Assembly: GCA_965243105.1 (NCBI GenBank)
Contig: CBDEUC010000003.1
Span: forward strand, 1,736,001-1,800,000
DNA from: WLWS01 sp965243105
GTDB taxonomy: Bacteria > Pseudomonadota > Gammaproteobacteria > Eutrophobiales > Eutrophobiaceae
Direction: 5' to 3'
Length of the DNA stretch: 64,000 nucleotides
Position 1 is the first letter of the stretch; each line of letters opens with the position of its first letter. This document shows positions 52,860 to 61,296 of this stretch, piece by piece. Position numbers and translations under genes: made by a program. The notes beneath the pieces were generated by a model. It had not been told where the DNA came from, made no database searches, and saw only the letters and a list, made by a program, of their open reading frames with translations.

Positions 52860-53547
52860 TTCGCGGTTTTTTCCTTCTATCCCGGGGTGTGCCGGACACT
52901 TTTTCGTACATCAGTAGCAGCTTCTGGTGCTGCCGTTTCAACTTGCTGAGTTCATGTTGCTTGGAGATGTAAAACAGCAATTGCCGGTTCATTCGGTAAC
53001 CCGCGGTACTTATAAAAAAGCAGTAAAGCAGCACGAAGCCACCGAGGGCGCTGCTATACACATCGCCCCGTGAAATCATGTACATACTCGGGGGTAAGAG
53101 TGCAGGCAAGATGTAAGATGAAAGAACAGCCAGGTTTACCGAGTAAGATATTGTAGCGCCGGCGACAAGGCCAGACACGGCAAGAAGTGTTATGCCTGAA
53201 TACAGGGAAAACTCTATAACACTTTTTCCTTCCGGTGGAATCAGGATTATGACAGCGAGGCCCCACATGATTCCTGAAATGGCAGCCGAAGCTATAAAAA
53301 CATTTAGCCAGTGGTCAACATTTTCGGGGGTCAGTTTTGTCTTATTGTACTTCCATAGCAAGTAGTATCGAGCTAGCGAGTACATAAACACAACTACAAG
53401 CCAGCCAATCAAAACATTGCGATTTGCAACCTCCCAGATACTTGCTGCAAGTACAATAGCAATGAGTGTCGGAAACAGGAAAGTGACTGCCGACTGGGAA
53501 TACAGGATCTCGACCTGTGACCTTGTTAATTGCTTGCTCTTTTGCAT
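52843..53547 (-). CDS. Solitary membrane sensor-like domain protein
   Basis: 234 residues, with six membrane helices (about 24-190) and a short basic coiled-coil tail (KQHELSKLKRQHQKLLLMYEKVSG). The pattern resembles N-terminal membrane domains of diguanylate cyclases and histidine kinases, yet no catalytic domain follows: the frame closes in a Lys/Arg-rich end that overlaps the mscS stop region. It may act by interaction with another protein, or be a truncated signalling protein. Confidence 0.55.
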   Translation of the reverse strand: MQKSKQLTRSQVEILYSQSAVTFLFPTLIAIVLAASIWEVANRNVLIGWLVVVFMYSLARYYLLWKYNKTKLTPENVDHWLNVFIASAAISGIMWGLAVIILIPPEGKSVIEFSLYSGITLLAVSGLVAGATISYSVNLAVLSSYILPALLPPSMYMISRGDVYSSALGGFVLLYCFFISTAGYRMNRQLLFYISKQHELSKLKRQHQKLLLMYEKVSGTPRDRRKKPRTKTAA

Positions 53548-53575
53548 GTTTGTAGTTTTCTTAGCCAGTCAACTA

Positions 53576-53974
53576 TCAGTGTACGTGCTCTTCGCCAGCC
53601 GCATGATTCAGTTGAGGGAGTGGTCCGGAATGATGATGTATCAGCTTCCATTCATCCTCTTCCCTGCAAAAAATATTCGTTGCTACGAGTTCGGTGTCCG
53701 TGAGTATCTCGGTGCAGACGACAATGGCTGTTTCACCAAGTATAGTCGCTTGCGCATCAACACAGGAAACTTCCGGTGACATACCGCCTTCCATGATCCT
53801 CTTCCAGCTCGAGATAACCGGTCGTCGCCCGATAAGGGCAGGCCAGCCGGGATGGATCACGATAATATGATCAGCCTCGGACCAGAGGCTTTGCATGCGT
53901 GAAAAGTCCCTGTTCGAGAATGCCGCGTAAAAGTCGGCGTTAGCCTTTAATACTGATTGCTGATCGCTGGTCAT
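53576..53974 (-). CDS. SnoaL-like/DUF4440-type NTF2-fold protein
   Basis: 132 residues. DFYAAFSNRDFSRMQSLWSEADHIIVIHPGWPALIGRRPVISSWKRIM is the usual DUF4440/SnoaL_3 start; the C-terminal strand DEWKLIHHHSGPLP completes the cone fold. The substrate or partner is unknown. It lies between the sensor-like gene and a sulfotransferase gene on the same strand. Confidence 0.75.
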   Translation of the reverse strand: MTSDQQSVLKANADFYAAFSNRDFSRMQSLWSEADHIIVIHPGWPALIGRRPVISSWKRIMEGGMSPEVSCVDAQATILGETAIVVCTEILTDTELVATNIFCREEDEWKLIHHHSGPLPQLNHAAGEEHVH

Positions 53975-54018
53975 TGATAATTTGCCGAAGCGCAGTTACC
54001 CACTCATCATCCAGCATA

Positions 54019-54852
54019 TCAATGATCGGTAGAACTGTAATCATAGCCATGGTCATACTTAAGAAATGCGTCACATAATTCGCTCACCAGGGCCGCATTT
54101 TTACCCTCAAACCAGTCTTTCCAGGGTTTTCCATCGTCCCGAACGACGTTTACCCCGAATGGAGTATCAGGGTCCTTTTTCAGGGACATAGCCTCCTTGC
54201 TCGATGCTGCAATGGCCCTTTCAAGGGTGTCGTCATCCAGGTCAAGCTGCCAATAGTGATTAATACGCTGCAGCTCCCCCAGGGTGGATTTGCGCAGGTC
54301 CTCGTAGCGAACCAGCAACAGGCTGCCCGGTACGCGCGCCTGTATTGCACCCCACATATTGCAGAAGCGTATACACCACCAGATATCATTATTAAATCGT
54401 TGCCCACTGATATCGCCCAGGAGAAATTCTTCAAATTCGCATTGATAGTGCTCTTTCCACTTTTCGTAATTGGAGACCAGCGTCGCCCTGATATCTCTTA
54501 TGAGTACAACATAGGGCGGTAAGCTGACGCAGGAATGGAACAGCCTGCTACGAAACAGGGCGTGGGGAATAGAATGGGCACTCACAAGGTGGGGAATAAC
54601 ATCATTCATTCTCCCGTCCTTTGGTCCGGCGATCACATCGTTGGCGTGGATGAACTCTGGTGGTGGCAGGCCATGCTTATCGGTGAGGGCACAGGCGATC
54701 ATATGTTTCAGCCAGTGTGTTCCGGACTGGTGCATGCTGATAAGAGCGCCGTCGAAGTGCCGTCTTTTTACCAGGGAAAAGTTTGATATGTCGCGACGCA
54801 GGCAGTGATAAGCATAGGAGAGTCGTGTCGATGTGTTGTCTGCCTTCGGCAT
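54019..54852 (-). CDS. Sulfotransferase family protein
   Basis: 277 residues. The PAPS 5'-phosphosulfate loop is GALISMHQSGTHWLKHM (about 35-51) and the 3'-phosphate region is YVVLIRDIRATLVSNYEKW; LLLVRYEDLRKST is the third family block. It would move sulfate from PAPS to a sugar or lipid hydroxyl. It is divergent from the flippase gene. With the flippase and the CDP-alcohol transferase it suggests a surface or extracellular sulfated product. Confidence 0.85.
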   Translation of the reverse strand: MPKADNTSTRLSYAYHCLRRDISNFSLVKRRHFDGALISMHQSGTHWLKHMIACALTDKHGLPPPEFIHANDVIAGPKDGRMNDVIPHLVSAHSIPHALFRSRLFHSCVSLPPYVVLIRDIRATLVSNYEKWKEHYQCEFEEFLLGDISGQRFNNDIWWCIRFCNMWGAIQARVPGSLLLVRYEDLRKSTLGELQRINHYWQLDLDDDTLERAIAASSKEAMSLKKDPDTPFGVNVVRDDGKPWKDWFEGKNAALVSELCDAFLKYDHGYDYSSTDH

Positions 54853-54964
54853 AGGCTCATTCTAACTGACAAGCACGAACCAGGTGAACGACATTCCGGT
54901 ACTGGAGCATATTTATTGTATATACTTGCGCGAAATATCAGCTTGTATGAAGTGCCGCGCAAAC

Positions 54965-56509
54965 ATGGTTGAACAAAGTAACGAGGTCAGGGAGAAAGAA
55001 CATAGTGCTCGCCGTGACGTGGCGAAAGGGGCTGGCACTGTATTCCTGGCAAAAATGGGTTCGGCAATCGAACTTATTACGCAACCTGCTTATACATGGA
55101 TGTTCGGGCTTGCTACATACGGCTTGTATGCTGTTCTCTGGGCTCTTGTTGCACTGATAGAAAGGATTGCTGAACTGGCAATGACAGCTGCATTGCAGCG
55201 TATATTGCCGAAGGAGAAAGACGAAGAGCTAAGAGCAGGCATCGTTAAAAGCGCCTTCATCATTGGTATCCTGCCATGCACGCTGGCTGCGGCAATATTT
55301 TCAACCTTTGCAGATAAATTCGCTCCACTTTTCAACGTTGCAGAATCTGATCTTGCACAACTTGAACTGGCCATCGCCATTTTTGCCTGGTCGTTGCCCT
55401 TGTGGGCCATGCTTGAAATCACCACCGGGGCGCTTCGAGCATGCAAGGCCTTTGGGCCGGATATTCGCCTGCGCCTTGTGTGGGAGCAGTTGATCCGATT
55501 TGCTATCGCCATCGTTCTATGGCTTTCAGGTATAGATACCCTGGCCCTGGTCATTGCTCATTTGAGTTCCATTGCTGTTACAAATGTATTTGCCTTGCAG
55601 GTTCTGAACAAACATTGCCGAATAAGCTTGATCCTTGCTTCCAGGCCGACCTACAAGGTATATCGTGAACTTCTCAAATCTGGTTTGTCTGTTATGCCCG
55701 GAAACGCGCTGGCGCGGCTTTTCGCCCAAGCACCGGTAATTATTCTCAACTTTGTATTGCCAGGCGCCGCCGGGGCAACTGCTTCTGGTCTGTATGCCAT
55801 CGCTCGAAAGCTTTCCAGTATTCCCCAGCTGGTACGAAGCGTATTTGCTCATGTTATAAGCCCGGTGGCCTCCGGTGTATCACTGGACGATCATCATTCG
55901 CTACAGGCGCTTTACACTTTTTCAATCAGGATATCTCTTCTTTTTGCAGTACCCACTGCTGCTGCCGTGATAGTGGCAGCCGATTCACTGCTGGCGCTTT
56001 TTGTCACTGGTTCTGCTGCTGCCTGGCCAATCGTGGTGATCTTGACCGTATCAAGAGCTCTCCAGGCATCACTTGGCCCAGCGACCGCAATTCAGCATGT
56101 CATCAGTCATCGCGGATTACCTGTACTGAACAGCGTGATCGGCCTGGTATCAGCATTGGTCGTGCTTTATTTCGTTTTCCCAGAGTATGAATCTTCCGGC
56201 CTTGCTCTTGCTGTTGCCATTGGACAGGCAGTGATGATCTCGCTGCCAGCTGCGCAGCTTGTCATGAGGGAGAAACTTGTGCCTTTTGATGGCAGTTTCT
56301 CACGCATGTTGATTGGGGCGCTTGCTAGTTGTGTCATTATTTATTTTGCAGGCGCTCTCACCGCATCCTTTTCGCCATTTATAAAAGGACCTGTTGTCGG
56401 CATCGCCTATGCGGCAACTCTCTGGTTGGCCCTGCGCTTTGCCCTGCCGAAAAAAGACCGGCTGGCACTGGGGAAAGTGGGCCGCAAACTGGGTTTCGTG
56501 GACGAGTAA
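54965..56509 (+). CDS. Oligosaccharide flippase / Wzx-type MOP exporter
   Basis: About 514 residues from the ATG at 54965 (54947 or a GTG at 54884 are alternatives; none has a clear RBS). About 12-14 membrane helices. The start KGAGTVFLAKMGSAIELITQPAYTWMFGLATYGLYAVLWALVALIERIAELAM and the even spacing of charged turns fit the polysaccharide-flippase branch of the MOP superfamily, which moves lipid-linked glycans across the inner membrane. A possible -10 TATACT lies at 54921-54926, which favours the later starts. Confidence 0.8.
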   Translation: MVEQSNEVREKEHSARRDVAKGAGTVFLAKMGSAIELITQPAYTWMFGLATYGLYAVLWALVALIERIAELAMTAALQRILPKEKDEELRAGIVKSAFIIGILPCTLAAAIFSTFADKFAPLFNVAESDLAQLELAIAIFAWSLPLWAMLEITTGALRACKAFGPDIRLRLVWEQLIRFAIAIVLWLSGIDTLALVIAHLSSIAVTNVFALQVLNKHCRISLILASRPTYKVYRELLKSGLSVMPGNALARLFAQAPVIILNFVLPGAAGATASGLYAIARKLSSIPQLVRSVFAHVISPVASGVSLDDHHSLQALYTFSIRISLLFAVPTAAAVIVAADSLLALFVTGSAAAWPIVVILTVSRALQASLGPATAIQHVISHRGLPVLNSVIGLVSALVVLYFVFPEYESSGLALAVAIGQAVMISLPAAQLVMREKLVPFDGSFSRMLIGALASCVIIYFAGALTASFSPFIKGPVVGIAYAATLWLALRFALPKKDRLALGKVGRKLGFVDE

Positions 56510-56519
56510 ACGCCCGGTA

Positions 56520-57749
56520 TTAATCGCTTGCCTGGAAAGTGCTTGTCAGGGGAGGGCGGGTGAAAATACGTGCAGCGAATGAGTCACTGTCGATCTCCGT
56601 GCCAATTTCTGCGAGCCAGGGTTTGACTTCCCGGAAAGAAAACCTGTCCAGCAGCAATGCATAGCTGAAACGCAGAAAAATCAGCAGCGTTGAAAAAAGC
56701 GTCCAGGCAAGAACCAGCAACAGGCCCGCGCCGGGGTTGCCCAGTACGAGTGAGCCCGTGAGTATGATCATGCAGGGGTTTCTTCTCGCGGTGATAAGCC
56801 GGTTAAATGAATCAAAGGGTCGCCAGCAAAACAGGCCCCACTTGCCAATTAATAACTGGAAAAGTCCTTCGCACATGCGACCAAGAATGTAAGCTGCCAG
56901 GATAAACCAGAACACGTGATGCAGCTCGAGCCACGAAAGTGGCGATGAAAATTGTTCAAGACCAAGACCCCAGGCGATATACCAAAGGGGCGGGTGGATA
57001 ATATCCAGCCCATGGTCAAGCACGTGACCAATCTTGCTGGAGGTCACGGTAACGCGGGCCAGCTTGCCATCCACGGTATCAAGAAAGGTCATTATCCAGC
57101 CGGCGACGAGGCCCTCGGCAAACATGCCATTGTAAAAACAATAGCCGGCGATGATGGTCAAAATGACGCTCACTATAGTGACTGCATTTGGTGTTATGCC
57201 TGCTCTTACACAGAGACGGACTACCCACTTTGCCGGAATGGGCCAGGCCCACTTGGTGATGAGATCGGTCACACCCTTGTAGGAACCGGAGTACAGGTGT
57301 TCTTCCAGCGCCCTGCTGTCTTTTTTCATTACCGGCAGCACGTAGGGCGGATCAAACTTGCGCAGCTGTTCCTGGAAACCCGAGGCCCAGTCGGCCAGGT
57401 TGACCGTGCTTATCCCCTCAACAGGCTCGGCACCAGGTTTTTCCAGTACGTTTTCCATCGCCTGCCGGGCCTGCTCCGTCCCGACCACGGCGGCGACGGG
57501 CACAGTTTTGCCGGCACCAGTGACTTCTAACAGGATATTCTCTTCTGCGATAAGGCGTGCCAGGATCCTGGCATCGTAGAGGTAATCCCCGCGCAGGAGG
57601 ATCACTCGCGCGTCGATGGGGATATCTTCAAGCCGCTCGACCAGCGGTATACCGCCGGCTCGAACCAGCATTCTCTCAATACGGTCCCGGGACCCCAGTC
57701 CCCACAGGGGAACTTCACCCTGGTTAACCATGTAAACGTAAACGGACAT
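56520..57749 (-). CDS. CDP-alcohol phosphatidyltransferase family protein
   Basis: 409 residues. The catalytic motif DGxxARx8GxxxDxxxD is exact: Asp227-Gly228, Ala231-Arg232, Gly241, Asp245, Asp249. A membrane bundle surrounds it. The first 130 residues are an extra domain with WGLGSRDRIERMLVRAGGI and a VAAVVG strand that resembles a nucleotidyltransferase-like or CDP-inositol-synthase-like arm seen in related bifunctional enzymes. It would make an alcohol-phosphate lipid or a compatible solute phosphate. It converges on the flippase gene with a 10-bp gap. Confidence 0.85.
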   Translation of the reverse strand: MSVYVYMVNQGEVPLWGLGSRDRIERMLVRAGGIPLVERLEDIPIDARVILLRGDYLYDARILARLIAEENILLEVTGAGKTVPVAAVVGTEQARQAMENVLEKPGAEPVEGISTVNLADWASGFQEQLRKFDPPYVLPVMKKDSRALEEHLYSGSYKGVTDLITKWAWPIPAKWVVRLCVRAGITPNAVTIVSVILTIIAGYCFYNGMFAEGLVAGWIMTFLDTVDGKLARVTVTSSKIGHVLDHGLDIIHPPLWYIAWGLGLEQFSSPLSWLELHHVFWFILAAYILGRMCEGLFQLLIGKWGLFCWRPFDSFNRLITARRNPCMIILTGSLVLGNPGAGLLLVLAWTLFSTLLIFLRFSYALLLDRFSFREVKPWLAEIGTEIDSDSFAARIFTRPPLTSTFQASD

Positions 57750-57884
57750 TGACTTGCTTAATAGTGCTTTTGGAAAGAAGCGATCGTGCTCAAAACTGAT
57801 TCTTTGACTTTGCAGGGCATATTATTAACGGAAATTATCAATATTGCATGTTAAGATTTTGTCCGAACTAACGATATTAACAAG

Positions 57885-59258
57885 ATGAAAAATCAAATCA
57901 GGTTTGGTGATTTTGTCCGGGAGGTCGTCGTTCATCAGCAGCAGGTCAGTTACAACGACCTGGTGCCCAGGCTGGAAAAGAACGAGGATGGCGAGGAGGT
58001 CGTCCAGCAAACCGGCAAATTGAAAATTCGGTCCGTGGACATGTACCGAATTTTGAAGCCCTATGTAAATGTTCGTCTTAACGAGCAGATCAAGGCCGTG
58101 GTTCCCCTTGCAGTTTACCTTGTGCTTTTCCAGATCCTCATTTTGAAGCAGGGCGTGACCGATGCCAGTATCATTACCGGTGGCATGGTCTCCGTCATTA
58201 TCGGCCTGATGTTTTTCATGGAAGGCCTGAAAGTCGGGCTGATGCCTTTTGGTGAATCCATCGGTACAACATTACCCGCCAAGTCAAAGCTACCTGTTGT
58301 CATGCTCATCGCTTTCCTTCTGGGTATCGGCGTGACATTTGCCGAACCGGCCATCGGCGCATTAAAGGCAGCAGGTTCTATTGTTGATGTAAACCAGGCG
58401 CCCTATCTTTACGCGATGCTTAACATCTATTCTGACACCATGGTGCTGATGGTAGGTGTGGGTGTCGGGCTAGCGGCCGTGCTGGGTACGCTGCGTTTTC
58501 TTTACGGCTGGAGTTTAAAACCACTGGTTTATCTCAGCCTTGTGCCAACCATCGGGCTGACCGTTTATTTCCAGGCACAGCCGGAGTTATCCAAGATACT
58601 GGGATTAGCCTGGGATTGCGGTGCGGTGACCACTGGCCCGGTGACCGTACCACTGGTACTTTCGCTTGGCATTGGCATCGCCGCCGCCGCCGGCAAAGGT
58701 AATTCCTCCCTGTCCGGCTTTGGTATTGTCATGCTGGCATCCCTGTTTCCAATTGTCGCCGTGATGCTGCTTGCGCTTTATGTTTCAAGTGTCGTGACGC
58801 CTGCCGAGATAATCGAGATTGCGGCAAGCACCGTTGATACTGCCGGGACGTTGCCCTGGTATGAGCGCACCCCCGGTCTTGAAGTTGTACTGGGAGTTCG
58901 GGCAATCGTGCCGCTGGTGCTGTTCCTGCTGTTTGTCATGGTTGTGGTGCTCAGGGAAAAAATCCAGCACAAGGGAGACATAGCCTTTGGAATTACCCTC
59001 TGTGTGCTGGGAATGATCATATTTAACGTTGGCCTGAGCTATGGCCTGGCAAAACTTGGTGCCCAGTCAGGTTCGCTGGTGCCGTCTGCATTTACCCAGC
59101 TTAACGAGGTAATAGGTTCGCCCCTTTATGCATTTGGCGTGGGTCTTTTTGTCGCACTGATCTTTGCCTGGTTCCTGGGCTTTGGTGCAACGCTGGCAGA
59201 ACCTGCACTTAATGCGCTTGGAATGGACGGTGCAAAACCTGACCAATGGTGCCTTTAG
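57885..59258 (+). CDS. DUF1538 membrane protein, N-terminal part (frame breaks at about 59225)
   Basis: 457 residues as read, with about ten membrane segments; the last 11 residues after Met447 are out of frame. DUF1538 proteins consist of two homologous halves, each ending in a WDxxxVTTGPVTVPLVL motif. The first is at about residues 243-260; the second is in the next entry, in another frame. A single extra G at 59225/59226 explains the break. The next two genes encode P-II-like proteins, so this is probably a transporter gated by P-II signalling; the substrate is unknown. Confidence 0.8.
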   Translation: MKNQIRFGDFVREVVVHQQQVSYNDLVPRLEKNEDGEEVVQQTGKLKIRSVDMYRILKPYVNVRLNEQIKAVVPLAVYLVLFQILILKQGVTDASIITGGMVSVIIGLMFFMEGLKVGLMPFGESIGTTLPAKSKLPVVMLIAFLLGIGVTFAEPAIGALKAAGSIVDVNQAPYLYAMLNIYSDTMVLMVGVGVGLAAVLGTLRFLYGWSLKPLVYLSLVPTIGLTVYFQAQPELSKILGLAWDCGAVTTGPVTVPLVLSLGIGIAAAAGKGNSSLSGFGIVMLASLFPIVAVMLLALYVSSVVTPAEIIEIAASTVDTAGTLPWYERTPGLEVVLGVRAIVPLVLFLLFVMVVVLREKIQHKGDIAFGITLCVLGMIIFNVGLSYGLAKLGAQSGSLVPSAFTQLNEVIGSPLYAFGVGLFVALIFAWFLGFGATLAEPALNALGMDGAKPDQWCL

Positions 59259-59664
59259 AAAATCCATGCTGATGTACTCCGTATCACTGGGCGTCGGTAC
59301 CGGCATTGCCCTTGGCGTAACAAAGATCGTATTTGACCTGCCAATCGCCTATCTACTGATACCGGGTTATGCCATCGCAGCAATACTGACGTATTTTTCT
59401 ACCGAGGAATTCGTCAATATTGCCTGGGACAGTGCCGGGGTGACAACCGGTCCGGTGACAGTGCCGCTGGTGTTGGCGATGGGCCTGGGTTTTGGTAATG
59501 CCGTTGGTGCTGTTGAGGGCTTTGGTATTTTATCCATGGCATCAATTGGACCAATTATTTTTGTACTGCTTACCGGCTTGTATATCCAGTGGCGTATCAA
59601 GCGACGTCACGAGATTGAAAATGAAGTAATTTCCGAAGAACACGAAACAGGATCACCCGCATGA
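59227..59664 (+). CDS. DUF1538 membrane protein, C-terminal part (out of frame with the N-terminal part)
   Basis: 146 codons continue the preceding gene after a one-base shift: TVQNLTNGAFRKSMLMYSVSLGVGTG follows naturally on the LAEPALNALGM end of the first part. It contains the second family motif WDSAGVTTGPVTVPLVLAMGLG and the AVEGFGILSMASIGP block. If translated alone it could start at ATG 59266, but no RBS supports this. The end overlaps the first P-II-like gene by ATGA. The restored protein would have about 592 residues. Confidence 0.75.
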   Translation, partial: TVQNLTNGAFRKSMLMYSVSLGVGTGIALGVTKIVFDLPIAYLLIPGYAIAAILTYFSTEEFVNIAWDSAGVTTGPVTVPLVLAMGLGFGNAVGAVEGFGILSMASIGPIIFVLLTGLYIQWRIKRRHEIENEVISEEHETGSPA

Positions 59665-59996
59665 GCAAGAAAGAAATTACGATTTTGACGGATGTCTCAC
59701 TGATCACCTGCGTGGTGCAAAGAGGCAAGGCAGACGAGGTGATCAAGGCGGCACAGGAGATCGGTGCACAGGGCGCAACGATCAACTACGCCAGGGGTAC
59801 GGGCATGCGCGAGCATCTCGGTGTACTCGGCCTGGCGATCGATGTTGAAAAAGAAGCTATCAGTATTCTCGTGGCAAACGACCAGATCGACAGGATTTTT
59901 GAAAAAATGTTTATTGCCGGGCAACTGGACACGCCGGGCATGGGTATCATCTACGTTACGCCCCTGGAAAAAGGCCGCGACATACATTCCACATGA
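59661..59996 (+). CDS. P-II family protein (probably frameshifted near its C-terminus)
   Basis: 111 residues as read. The ferredoxin-like P-II fold is seen in VSLITCVVQRGKADEVIKAAQEIGAQGATINYARGTG and DTPGMGIIYVTPLEK. It lacks the Tyr51 T-loop of GlnB. After LEK the frame turns to GRDIHST and stops; removing one G at 59973/59974 gives Ala-Ala-Thr-Tyr-Ile-Pro-His-Glu and an end at TAA 60042, directly against the next ATG. That reading (126 residues) looks correct. It is coupled to the DUF1538 gene by ATGA. Confidence 0.8.
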   Translation: MSKKEITILTDVSLITCVVQRGKADEVIKAAQEIGAQGATINYARGTGMREHLGVLGLAIDVEKEAISILVANDQIDRIFEKMFIAGQLDTPGMGIIYVTPLEKGRDIHST

Positions 59997-60042
59997 AATC
60001 GTGGAGAAGCTGGCAAAACCCGTACTTGGACCGGCCGGCTAA

Positions 60043-60390
60043 ATGGAAACGCAATACAAGCTTATTTCCTGCATCCTGCCGAAGGGCGTAGCCCTCGGTG
60101 TAGAGGAAAGACTCAAGGAGGATCACGGTATTCTTTCCTGCAACATTAGCAGCGCCCGCGGAGTAGGAAAAATCACGCCGCTTGCCTACCGCGGTATCGC
60201 GGGGCAGTCAGAGAAAGAAATCCTCGCTGTTGAAGTGGAAGCAGAGAGGGCCGACGAAATATTTGAGTTTATCTACCACACGGCTGACATCAACCGGCCA
60301 CACGGTGGTATCATGTACATACACAGCCTGGTGCGTACCAGTGTGTACACCCTGCCGGATCTACCGGAAGAGGAGAAATCTCCTCTCTAG
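60043..60390 (+). CDS. P-II family protein, second copy
   Basis: 115 residues: YKLISCILPKGVALGVEERLKEDHGILSCNISSARGVGKI, then EILAVEVEAERADEIFEFIYHTADINRPHGGIMYIHSLVRTSVYTLPDLP. This is a divergent P-II-like protein with an altered T-loop, clearly different from the upstream copy. The ATG follows the corrected stop of that copy without a gap, so both are presumably made together, perhaps as a mixed trimer or as two sensors for the DUF1538 membrane protein. Confidence 0.8.
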   Translation: METQYKLISCILPKGVALGVEERLKEDHGILSCNISSARGVGKITPLAYRGIAGQSEKEILAVEVEAERADEIFEFIYHTADINRPHGGIMYIHSLVRTSVYTLPDLPEEEKSPL

Positions 60391-60492
60391 CCTGCACAGC
60401 AGGGTGGCCTGCACCCGGTACCGCTGTTTTCAAATGGCCTGTTCACTTGACAGAATTTGCCTGGTTCACAGGAAAATTGAAGGAGGCGCCGC

Positions 60493-61284
60493 ATGGTTGA
60501 TGATCGTGAACCCGTGTCGACACACGATATTCTCAGTGGGAGTCATGATCCTGTTGTTGAGCGACATCCTCGTAGAAAGTCTCCCGTTTTTATTATCATT
60601 CTTATTGTTGCCGGCATCGTTGCTTTCAACTTTATAAACAGAAAAGTTGATGATATTAGCGGCATCATTGCCGATTCACCGTTGCCACCACTCATCAAGA
60701 GTACGCCTGCCAGCATTCACCAGGCGGTATCGAGTGGTAATGTTGCAGGGTTAAAAACGCTGCTGGCAGAGGCGGACCGTGACACCATCAACAAGGTTGA
60801 AAATGGCATGACACCGATTATGCTGGCAGCAGCGGGCGGTAGCGTGGAAATGATCGACCTGCTGTTTGTGCACGGTGCAGATCCAAATAAACGGGGTTCG
60901 GCACAGCGTACCGCGCTCCAATATGCCACTGACAAGAACCACGCGGATGCGGCCGAGCGGCTATTGAACTATGGCGCAGATATTGATGCCTATGATAATG
61001 GTCAATTGACACCCCTTATCATGGCGGCAAACAGGGGATATACCGAGCTGGCGATCTTCCTGGTCGACAGGGGTGCGAATGTTAACCTGCAGCACGTGGA
61101 AGGCTGGACCGCGTTGATCGATGCGGTGGTAAAAAACGATCTGAAACTGGCAAAGGTTCTTTTGAAGGCCGGGGCTGACAAGGAACTTAAAATGAAAAAC
61201 GGGATGAAAGCGATTGATTATGCAAGACAGTATCAGCACAAGAAGATGGAGCGCCTGCTTTCATCGTCAACTGTATCTCTTTAA
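60493..61284 (+). CDS. Membrane-anchored ankyrin repeat protein
   Basis: 263 residues. A polar N-terminal arm, one membrane segment (SPVFIIILIVAGIVAFNFI, about 30-49), then five ankyrin repeats marked by GMTPIMLAAAGGSVEMIDLLFVHGADPN, TALQYATDKNHADAAERLLNYGADID, TPLIMAANRGYTELAIFLVDRGANVN and TALIDAVVKNDLKLAKVLLKAGAD. The repeat domain would lie in the periplasm if the N-terminus is inside. A strong GAAGGAGG precedes the ATG. The Sel1-repeat gene follows after 12 bp. Confidence 0.87.
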   Translation: MVDDREPVSTHDILSGSHDPVVERHPRRKSPVFIIILIVAGIVAFNFINRKVDDISGIIADSPLPPLIKSTPASIHQAVSSGNVAGLKTLLAEADRDTINKVENGMTPIMLAAAGGSVEMIDLLFVHGADPNKRGSAQRTALQYATDKNHADAAERLLNYGADIDAYDNGQLTPLIMAANRGYTELAIFLVDRGANVNLQHVEGWTALIDAVVKNDLKLAKVLLKAGADKELKMKNGMKAIDYARQYQHKKMERLLSSSTVSL

Positions 61285-61296
61285 ATGTAAATTACC

